Of a stretch of DNA of 5,609 nucleotides, positions 1-4,764 are shown piece after piece (the first letter of the stretch is position 1; every line of letters begins with the position of its first letter). The stretch spans positions 1 to 5,609 of the forward strand of contig CALDHJ010000064.1 of assembly GCA_937941555.1 (NCBI GenBank), read 5' to 3'. A program made the translations under genes and the position numbers. The stretch is from an uncultured Granulosicoccaceae bacterium (GTDB taxonomy: Bacteria > Pseudomonadota > Gammaproteobacteria > CALCKW01). The notes beneath the pieces were generated by a model that was not told where the DNA came from, made no database searches, and worked only from the letters and a program-made list of their open reading frames with translations.

Positions 1-93
1 GAACGCCTTTGAGCGCGGGCGGTTTTCGCGAGAAGACGTTTGGCCAACGAGACGATTCAGTCTGCCCGCAGGGAATGTCTCGCTGCGATGCTC

Positions 94-118
94 GACAGGG
101 TCTTCATGCTAGCCTGTC
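94..118. repeat. Short inverted repeat upstream of the amidotransferase gene
   Basis: Arms GACAGG (94-99) and CCTGTC (113-118) are perfect 6-bp complements separated by 13 bases. The dyad lies 29 bases before the preferred TTG start at 148 and has an ATG (106) in its centre. It could be an operator or a weak mRNA hairpin, but arms this short also arise by chance in GC-rich DNA. Confidence 0.25.
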
Positions 119-134
119 CACCTTTGCGACCAGC

Positions 135-139
135 AGGAG
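135..139 (+). promoter_or_regulatory. Shine-Dalgarno AGGAG that selects the TTG start at 148
   Basis: AGGAG at 135-139 is followed by an 8-base spacer and then TTG at 148-150, in frame with the amidotransferase. This is the best ribosome binding site in the 5' region. The competing ATG at 106 has only AGGG five bases upstream, and the ATG at 88 has AGGGA 13 bases away. A start at 148 also puts the first beta-strand (NIAIL) about five residues from the N terminus, as expected for this fold. Confidence 0.5.
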
Positions 140-147
140 CACTACCT

Positions 148-852
148 TTGGGTCAGCACGCCAACATCGCCATTCTCGACTGCGCCACCTTGCCCGCGAT
201 CTTGCTCGCGGCGCACGGCAGCGTCGGGGCGCAGGTGCGAAACTGGCTCGCGCCGCACATGCCGGGCGCGCGGTTTACCCGCATTGCCGTGGCCGAAGGG
301 GAGCCACTGCCGACGCCTGCACAATTCGATGGCTATCTGCTGCCCGGCTCGGAGAAAGGGGTCTACGACGACGCGGCGTGGATGGAGCCGCTGCAAGGCT
401 TTCTGCTGTCGTTGCGTGATGCGCAGGTGCCGCTGGTCGGGATCTGTTTCGGCCACCAATTGATGGCCCACACCTTCGGGGGCCGCGCCCAAAAAATGGA
501 CCACGGCATGGCGACCGGTGTGCGGGCGTTCGAGGTCGATGGGGCGACGCTCACCGGGCATGTGCTGCACCAGGATCAGGTGGTGGAAAGGCCTGCATCG
601 GCGACAGTCATCGGTCGGGCACCGTACTGTGCCAATGCCGTGTTGCGCTACGACTTCCCGGCGTTGAGTTTCCAGTTTCACCCCGAGTACACGCCTGCCT
701 TCATGCGTGATGCGGTCGGGGTGTTGGAGGGGGACGCGCTGTCGGCGGCGGAGGCCGACGCCGCACGGGCGTCGCTGTGCGCGGTGCCGCCGGCAGACCT
801 CTATGCCGATGAGGTTGCGCGCTTTTTCGCTGAGACCATCAGCGTGGGTTAA
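148..852 (+). CDS. Stand-alone class I glutamine amidotransferase (GMP synthase GATase-like)
   Basis: This encodes a soluble cytoplasmic protein of 234 residues if translation starts at TTG 148. In-frame alternatives are ATG 106 (248 aa), ATG 88 and TTG 40. The class I GATase fold is indicated by NIAIL at the N terminus, LLPGSEKGVYDD around residues 64-75, the nucleophile elbow GICFGHQ with Cys100, and FHPEY with His178 and Glu180, which together complete the Cys-His-Glu triad. The segment LHQDQVVERP is typical of the COG0518 group related to the GuaA amidotransferase domain. Family members hydrolyse glutamine and pass ammonia to a synthase. Here no synthase domain is fused, the length fits the GATase domain alone, and no partner gene lies nearby, so the acceptor substrate cannot be named. 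The PuuD-type gamma-glutamyl hydrolases are less likely because of the FGHQ and FHPEY motifs. The family call is firm, while the exact start and biological role are not. Confidence 0.88.
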   Translation: MGQHANIAILDCATLPAILLAAHGSVGAQVRNWLAPHMPGARFTRIAVAEGEPLPTPAQFDGYLLPGSEKGVYDDAAWMEPLQGFLLSLRDAQVPLVGICFGHQLMAHTFGGRAQKMDHGMATGVRAFEVDGATLTGHVLHQDQVVERPASATVIGRAPYCANAVLRYDFPALSFQFHPEYTPAFMRDAVGVLEGDALSAAEADAARASLCAVPPADLYADEVARFFAETISVG

Positions 853-876
853 GTCCTTGTATTTCTGACCGGTTCG

Positions 877-900
877 CGTTGCAGATCGCGATGTGCAACG
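877..900. repeat. 24-bp near-perfect palindrome in the gap before the hydrolase gene
   Basis: The half-sites CGTTGCAGATCG and CGATGTGCAACG are reverse complements at 11 of 12 positions, with the centre between 888 and 889. The core ATCGCGAT and the outer 7-bp arms CGTTGCA/TGCAACG are perfect. The site lies 25 bases after the amidotransferase stop and 78 bases before the hydrolase ATG. The absence of a loop and of a following T-run argues against a simple intrinsic terminator. The size and symmetry fit an operator for a dimeric regulator such as a TetR- or GntR-type protein, which is inference. Confidence 0.5.
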
Positions 901-907
901 TCTGAGG

Positions 908-919
908 CCCGGATTCGGG
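908..919 (+). repeat. Small hairpin CCCG-GATT-CGGG
   Basis: A 4-bp stem with a 4-base loop lies eight bases after the 24-bp palindrome. Together they could form two consecutive stem-loops in a transcript reading out of the amidotransferase gene. There is no T-rich tract afterwards, so termination is only a possibility. Confidence 0.2.
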
Positions 920-965
920 ACGCTTTGTGTTGTGGTTGTTGCTGTGATGACAGTCCAACGCCATC

Positions 966-969
966 GGAG
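966..969 (+). promoter_or_regulatory. Shine-Dalgarno GGAG for the hydrolase start at 979
   Basis: GGAG at 966-969 sits nine bases before ATG 979. This start places a basic stretch followed by a hydrophobic stretch at the N terminus. The longer reading from TTG 925 would add 18 Cys-rich residues unlike a normal export signal. Confidence 0.5.
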
Positions 970-978
970 TGTCTCGTC

Positions 979-2031
979 ATGTCTCGTCTCAATCGGGTGT
1001 TCAGGTTCACGGCTGCGGCCGCCGCGATCGCAGCGGCGTCCTGGGGCGTTCTCACCGTCACGGCCCCTCCCCATGAAGGCGGCGCGGGCATTGCCTACGG
1101 CGAGGCGCATGCGCCGATGCGCGATACGGAGATAGATTTTCACCTCTGGTATCCGGCGGAGCCGGGCGGGCGCAGCGTGACCGTGGGCGGCAACGGTGTC
1201 TTCTTCGGCACCGAGGCCGGGCGGGGTGCGCCGGTGAAGCCGGGACGCTTTCCGTTGGTCGTGATCTCACACGGCTCCGGTGGCAACGCGGGTCAGTACG
1301 GTTGGATCGCGCAGGCGCTGGCGGAAGCGGGCTACGCGGTCGCGCTGCCGAATCACCCCGGTACCACCACGGGCAACGCGTCAGCGGAGGCCGCGATGCG
1401 CTTGTGGGAACGCCCGGCCGATGTGCGCGCGGTGATCGATGCGATCGAGGCCGCGCCCGAGACCTATCCGTTCATCGACACCACCCGGATCTCGACGCTC
1501 GGCTTCTCAGCCGGTGGCTTCACTGCGCTCGCGCTGGTGGGCGCGCGGGCTGAACCGGCCGCGCTGAACGCGTTTTGCGACCTGCCGAACGGCATGTCGG
1601 ACTGCGCCTTCTTCGCCCAGCAGGGAATCGACCTGCGCGCCTTCGACTTCCGCCCGGTGGCCGAAGAAATGTCCGACCCACGCGTGCGAGCCGCCTTGGT
1701 GATTGACCCGGGCATCATCCAGACGGTGACGGACGCGAGTCTGCAGGCCATCACCGTGCCGGTGCAGTTGATCAACCTCGGTGACCCCGGCACGGTGCCG
1801 GCTGGCGTTGACGCGGTGCACGCTGCAACGCGCATCGCCGGTGCGCAGTTCGAGACCGTGTCCGACAGCGTGCATTTCAGTTTCCTCGCCCGTTGCAAGG
1901 CACGCGGCGCCGCCATTCTCGAGCGCGAAGGGGAACTTGATCCGTTGTGCTCGGACGGCGGCGAACGCAGCCGCGCCGACATTCACCGCGAGTTGGTGGA
2001 GCGGATCGTCGGCTTTCTCGCGGCGTTGTGA
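979..2031 (+). CDS. Exported alpha/beta hydrolase, predicted dienelactone hydrolase family (COG4188-like)
   Basis: The protein has 350 residues from ATG 979. The N terminus has a basic patch (RLNRVFRF) followed by a hydrophobic Ala-rich segment at about residues 10-30, so it is a Sec signal peptide or an uncleaved anchor. No lipobox or twin-arginine motif is seen. The mature part has the alpha/beta-hydrolase order: oxyanion-side ISHGSGG (96-102), LPNHPG, nucleophile elbow GFSAGG with Ser177, and a C-terminal SVHFSF with His299. The acid may be Asp269 (LGDPGTVP) or Asp243 (VIDPGI). This pattern matches predicted dienelactone hydrolases and PAF-acetylhydrolase-like esterases. Its natural substrate is unknown, but a small ester or lipid is the general expectation. 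Four cysteines in the mature part (200, 209, 306, 324) would suit disulfides in the periplasm. It is on the same strand as the upstream amidotransferase but 126 bases away, so it probably has its own control. It converges with dddP. Confidence 0.88.
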   Translation: MSRLNRVFRFTAAAAAIAAASWGVLTVTAPPHEGGAGIAYGEAHAPMRDTEIDFHLWYPAEPGGRSVTVGGNGVFFGTEAGRGAPVKPGRFPLVVISHGSGGNAGQYGWIAQALAEAGYAVALPNHPGTTTGNASAEAAMRLWERPADVRAVIDAIEAAPETYPFIDTTRISTLGFSAGGFTALALVGARAEPAALNAFCDLPNGMSDCAFFAQQGIDLRAFDFRPVAEEMSDPRVRAALVIDPGIIQTVTDASLQAITVPVQLINLGDPGTVPAGVDAVHAATRIAGAQFETVSDSVHFSFLARCKARGAAILEREGELDPLCSDGGERSRADIHRELVERIVGFLAAL

Positions 2032-2050
2032 CCGGTGAACGGTGGCTGAG

Positions 2051-2074
2051 CGGGTCGGGTGTCAGCCCGACTCG
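2051..2074. terminator. Hairpin at the convergent junction of the hydrolase and dddP genes
   Basis: CGGGTCGGG (2051-2059) pairs with CCCGACTCG (2066-2074) across a 6-base loop: eight Watson-Crick pairs and one G-U in the plus-strand transcript. The stem includes the last sense codons of dddP, and its stop (2062-2064) lies in the loop. The position between tail-to-tail genes fits a bidirectional terminator or 3'-end stabiliser. Neither side has a T-run, so classical intrinsic termination is unproven. Confidence 0.35.
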
Positions 2075-3411
2075 CCCATCAGGCGCGGGTCGAAGGGGTA
2101 GGTGGTGAGGTTCTCGAAGCCGTCGTCGGTCACCAGCACCTGGTCTTCGAGCTTGATCGAGAAGTTGCCGCCCTCGGGGCTCACAAGCGCCTCGACGCAC
2201 AGCACCATGCCCGGCTCGAGTTCGTAGTCGAAGGCGCCCTCGACCATCTGGTCGGGGTAGGCGACCAGAGGCCACTCGTCGCACAAGCCAACCCCGTGCA
2301 TCAGGCAGCCGTATTTGAGTTTTTGAAATTCGGGCCGGAGGACGTGGGTGTTTCGTGAGAGGTCCTGGATGTTCACACCGGGTGCGAGCATCGCCATGTT
2401 GTGCATGATGTGCTCGTGCGCATGCTGCATGGCGTCGACCATCTCGGCCGGTGGGGCGGCGTCACCGATCCACCAGCTGCGGCTGATGTCGACGCAGATA
2501 CCGTAGCTGCCGACGAGGTCTGTGTCGAAGCTGATGATTTCGTTGTTCTGCACGATGCGCTGCCCGCATTCCTGAAACCACGGGTTGGTGCGCGGGCCGG
2601 AGGTCAGCAGCCGGGTTTCAATCCACTCGCCGCCACGGCGAATGTTTTCGCTGTGCAGCACGGCCCAGACGTCGTCTTCGGATACATCGTTGACCGGGAT
2701 CTGCTCACGGGCGTAGTGCTCCATGCGCGCGACAGCGGTCTCGCAGGCGTGGGCCGCGCAGCGCATTGCGAGAATCTCATCCGGCCCTTTGACCGAACGG
2801 CTTTTCTCGGTGACTTCCTCTCCGTCTCTGACGTCGAAGCCTTGCGCCTCGAGCGCCCGCAGCCCGTGCAACATGATCTTGTCCACGGCCAGGCGTTTGT
2901 TGTTACCGCCGTGTTCTTCGATCAGCAGCCGCACTTCGTTCGAGAAGTTGTCGGCGGCAACATCGACGCGGTCGCCGCGGTCGAAATAGAAGAGGTCTGC
3001 GCCTGAACGCTGCTCGCGCACCAGCGGGTTGAAGGTTGAGAGAAACGGGGAATTCTTGTAGTCCCAGATGACCATGTAGCCGTCGGCACACAACAACACC
3101 GCGCGAAAGGGGTTGTGCGTGTTCCACAGCTGCATATTGGTGCTGTCGGTCGCGTAGCGGATGTTGAGCGGGTCGAACATCAGCAACCCGCCATATCCGC
3201 GGTCCACGATGTGTCGAGTCAGGCGTGTCCACCGGTATTCGCGCATCGCGACCACATCGGGCAGTACGAGCCCGGCATCGGCCCATTCCCGGAACGCGAG
3301 TCGGGTCGGTCCGATTTCGATGCGGTCGTCGTTGTTCGGTGAGCCGTCGGCGAGGTGGCTGCCGCGGCTCGGATCGATCTTGCGCTGTGCGCTGTAGTTG
3401 TCTTCGAACAT
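2062..3411 (-). CDS. dddP: DMSP lyase DddP (M24 peptidase fold, metal-dependent)
   Basis: The protein has 449 residues from ATG 3411. An in-frame TTG at 3441 would add ten. It has the pita-bread M24 fold: an N-terminal creatinase-like domain (about 1-210), then the catalytic domain. DddP cleaves DMSP to dimethyl sulfide and acrylate in the cytoplasm, which is known for the family. The assignment rests on long DddP-like stretches I recognise, such as RYATDSTNMQLWN, YMVIWDYKNSPFLS, SGPRTNPWFQECG, CVDISRSWWIGD and YGCLMHGVGLCDEWPLVAYP. The metal ligands appear as Asp296/Asp298 (SFDTD), Asp308 (CVDIS), His372 (MHGVG), Glu407 (CVEAL) and Glu422 (KLEDQ), with the proposed catalytic Asp378 (LCDEW) and Tyr367. 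From memory, the published roseobacter DddP residues are 295, 297, 307, 371, 406, 421, 377 and 366, so every one is shifted by exactly one. An ordinary Xaa-Pro aminopeptidase or creatinase is the alternative and would be the default automated label. No other DMSP gene is adjacent. The 181-base upstream gap suggests a separate promoter. Confidence 0.92.
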   Translation of the reverse strand: MFEDNYSAQRKIDPSRGSHLADGSPNNDDRIEIGPTRLAFREWADAGLVLPDVVAMREYRWTRLTRHIVDRGYGGLLMFDPLNIRYATDSTNMQLWNTHNPFRAVLLCADGYMVIWDYKNSPFLSTFNPLVREQRSGADLFYFDRGDRVDVAADNFSNEVRLLIEEHGGNNKRLAVDKIMLHGLRALEAQGFDVRDGEEVTEKSRSVKGPDEILAMRCAAHACETAVARMEHYAREQIPVNDVSEDDVWAVLHSENIRRGGEWIETRLLTSGPRTNPWFQECGQRIVQNNEIISFDTDLVGSYGICVDISRSWWIGDAAPPAEMVDAMQHAHEHIMHNMAMLAPGVNIQDLSRNTHVLRPEFQKLKYGCLMHGVGLCDEWPLVAYPDQMVEGAFDYELEPGMVLCVEALVSPEGGNFSIKLEDQVLVTDDGFENLTTYPFDPRLMGESG

Positions 3412-3420
3412 CGGTGTTGT

Positions 3421-3426
3421 CTCTCC
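3421..3426 (-). promoter_or_regulatory. Shine-Dalgarno GGAGAG for dddP start at 3411
   Basis: On the minus strand GGAGAG is followed by nine bases (ACAACACCG) and then ATG at 3411-3409. This favours the 449-residue DddP over the version beginning at TTG 3441. The resulting length is close to that of characterised DddP proteins, which are around 450 residues. Confidence 0.5.
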
Positions 3427-3567
3427 GCGTGTCGCGTTCAATGGGACGCTCGTCAGGGATCACCTGTCGGGCCGAGTGTAGCGCCGAGCCCCGCCGTCAA
3501 CCGATCTGTGGTGTCCAAAAACCGTACCGAATGCGACATGTTCGAGCGTGTCTCCGGTTTGATACGC

Positions 3568-3577
3568 GCGCATGCGC
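3568..3577. repeat. 10-bp perfect palindrome downstream of the desaturase gene
   Basis: GCGCATGCGC is self-complementary and lies 15 bases beyond the desaturase stop, within the 181-base gap before dddP. It has no loop or T-run. It could be half of an operator or chance in GC-rich DNA. Nothing else in 3412-3592 is recognisable apart from the dddP ribosome binding site. Confidence 0.2.
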
Positions 3578-3592
3578 AATGCAGGCGTAGGG

Positions 3593-4615
3593 TCAGGGAC
3601 GCCGTTTGGTGGTGTTGCCCGTGCCGTCGTTGAACGAGCCGAACCACTTGTCGAGCGGCAACTCCACATTGCCGTAGTTGCAATTGAAGTGGCGGTGGTG
3701 CAACTGGTGGAAAAACGTCGAGATGGTCGTGCGGTAGTCGCCGAGCAGCAGAGACTCGTAGCCCGAGTGGGAGGTCGCGGTGGCGAGCGTCAGCCAGTAG
3801 AGGTGAAAGAGCATGTGGACCGGGTGCGAGGGCACGACCAGGTGGATGAACACCGACGACAGGTAGAGCAGGTGTTCGACCGGGTGCATCGAGAATCCGG
3901 ACCAGGGACCGGTGACGACGTTGCGGTGGTGTACGGCGTGAAACCGGGTGTACATCGGCTTCCAGTGCAGGAAGCGATGCACCCAGTAGAAGTGGAAGGA
4001 ATACCAGACGCCGATCAACGGGAACCACAACACGAACCAGATCGGGTTGCCCGCGAAGCTGATTGTGGGCGCGACGCCGCGGGCCATGGCCATCCACATC
4101 ACGGATTCGTAGAGCGTCCAGACGGTCACCCCACTCGCGAGCGTCCAGAAGACGTTGTCGCGCAGTTGCGAGCCACCGAGAAACAGTGTGCTTTGCGCCG
4201 TTGGCGTCTTGTAGCGAAATCGGTAGGCATCGCCTTGCCCGCGCCAGGTGTAGAGCCAGAAGTGCAGGAGCGTGGCAAGCGCGGTGTGGAACAGCAGGTT
4301 GCGTAGCCACAGCGGCGCGATCCAATCCGCAGCCAGTGTTTGTGTCTCGGACAGCGGTGGTTGCAGCCAGTGCCAGACGGCGATGCCGACCAGCAGGTAG
4401 ACGGTGAGCTCCGTGAACGGTAGCCAGGCGCGGGAAAACCAGGACACCACGGCAGCCGGGCGCGGCGGGAAACTGAACAAGGGTGAAAAGGCGATTGGAT
4501 CATCAGGGCGCCAGAGCCATTGCGGCGATGTGGCCGCGCGCGCCTCAGCGGGCGCGCCCTCGGTATTGCCTGACGTGTGGTTGCCGGCCATGTCTCGCGC
4601 CCCGGTCGTGTCCAT
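3593..4615 (-). CDS. Sterol desaturase / fatty acid hydroxylase superfamily membrane protein
   Basis: The protein has 340 residues from ATG 4615. No clear Shine-Dalgarno precedes that ATG, and a second ATG at 4591 (Met9) is an alternative. A polar N-terminal tail of about 50 residues comes first. Hydrophobic segments follow at roughly 66-84, 103-122, 192-212 and 249-280. The histidine clusters expected for a membrane diiron oxygenase are present: HRFLH (213-217, HX3H), HAVHH (226-230, HX2HH) and HQLHH (303-307, HX2HH). HPVEH (244-248), His271 and HSGYE (from 283) add conserved-looking histidines. Members use oxygen and reductant to hydroxylate or desaturate sterol, fatty-acyl, carotenoid or ether-lipid chains at the membrane. 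The sequence does not identify which, and sterols are only one option. It lies between a PAS-EAL gene 149 bases upstream and dddP 181 bases downstream on the same strand, with gaps wide enough for separate promoters. The family is firm and the substrate unknown. Confidence 0.92.
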   Translation of the reverse strand: MDTTGARDMAGNHTSGNTEGAPAEARAATSPQWLWRPDDPIAFSPLFSFPPRPAAVVSWFSRAWLPFTELTVYLLVGIAVWHWLQPPLSETQTLAADWIAPLWLRNLLFHTALATLLHFWLYTWRGQGDAYRFRYKTPTAQSTLFLGGSQLRDNVFWTLASGVTVWTLYESVMWMAMARGVAPTISFAGNPIWFVLWFPLIGVWYSFHFYWVHRFLHWKPMYTRFHAVHHRNVVTGPWSGFSMHPVEHLLYLSSVFIHLVVPSHPVHMLFHLYWLTLATATSHSGYESLLLGDYRTTISTFFHQLHHRHFNCNYGNVELPLDKWFGSFNDGTGNTTKRRP

Positions 4616-4663
4616 TGGGCTGAGTGTGGTGCCACGATTGCGACACCGTTTGCGGGATTAGGC

Positions 4664-4692
4664 ACGCTACTGGTTTTTTTGCGACCTGTGAA
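4664..4692 (-). promoter_or_regulatory. Weak sigma-70-like promoter candidate before the desaturase gene
   Basis: Reading the minus strand, TTCACA (4692-4687, 5 of 6 to the -35 consensus) is followed by 17 bases including an A-tract of seven and then TAGCGT (4669-4664, only 3 of 6 to the -10). It lies about 50 bases before ATG 4615. The spacing is ideal but the -10 is poor, and the -35 overlaps a small hairpin (4686-4699). Confidence 0.2.
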
Positions 4693-4733
4693 ACCACAGA
4701 ACCGCGGGTGGCCATAGCCACCGAGTGGCTCGG
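4686..4733. repeat. Cluster of three short overlapping hairpins between EAL and desaturase genes
   Basis: Three stems follow each other: CTGTG-AAAC-CACAG (4686-4699), GGTGGC-CATA-GCCACC (4707-4722) and CCGAG-TGG-CTCGG (4721-4733). The second and third share two bases. GCCAC (4717-4721) can also pair with GTGGC at 4725-4729 instead of 4708-4712, so the folds are mutually exclusive. On the minus strand the region is both the 3' tail of the EAL transcript and part of a possible desaturase leader. The plus-strand T7 at 4674-4680 is A7 on the minus strand, so no intrinsic terminator is completed there. Confidence 0.45.
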
Positions 4734-4737
4734 TCGC

Positions 4738-4764
4738 CGCCCGAAGGGCGAGGGTGTTCGGGCG
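4738..4764 (-). terminator. 8-bp stem-loop directly abutting the EAL gene stop codon
   Basis: On the minus strand CGCCCGAA follows the TGA stop without a gap, and TTCGGGCG follows 11 bases later, giving a perfect 8-bp stem (4757-4764 with 4738-4745). A second, smaller hairpin (CGCCC-TTC-GGGCG, 4750-4738) competes for the same 3' arm. The position suits a transcription terminator or 3'-end protecting stem for the EAL mRNA. No U-tract follows, so it may act with Rho or only as a stabiliser. Confidence 0.4.

Noticed and set aside
1..112. C-terminal remnant of an upstream gene in the second plus frame, ending at TAG 110-112
   Set aside because: The 36 codons show no recognisable motif and no start is visible. 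Too little sequence is present to separate it from a chance open frame.
142..1143. A 333-codon open frame on the minus strand opposite the amidotransferase gene
   Set aside because: It is Arg/His-rich with no recognisable motif, runs antisense through a complete GATase active site and into the hydrolase gene, and is a by-product of high GC third positions.
2401..3006. A 201-codon open frame on the plus strand inside dddP
   Set aside because: It is antisense to strongly conserved DddP sequence and has no family motif of its own.
3475..3500. TTGACG and TACACT on the minus strand upstream of dddP as a promoter
   Set aside because: Both hexamers are fair matches, but the spacer is 14 bases, too short for normal sigma-70 recognition.
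3453..4325. A 290-codon minus-strand frame and a 244-codon plus-strand frame (3572-4306) over the desaturase gene
   Set aside because: Both lack motifs and have skewed composition, while the third frame carries all diiron histidine boxes and membrane segments.
4674..4680. T7 run as part of an intrinsic terminator
   Set aside because: The run is on the plus strand, where no gene ends and no stem directly precedes it. On the transcribed minus strand it reads as A7.
4616..4764. c-di-GMP (GEMM) riboswitch next to the EAL gene
   Set aside because: The conserved GEMM sequence blocks are not seen, and the gap lies downstream of the EAL gene, so proximity is the only argument.
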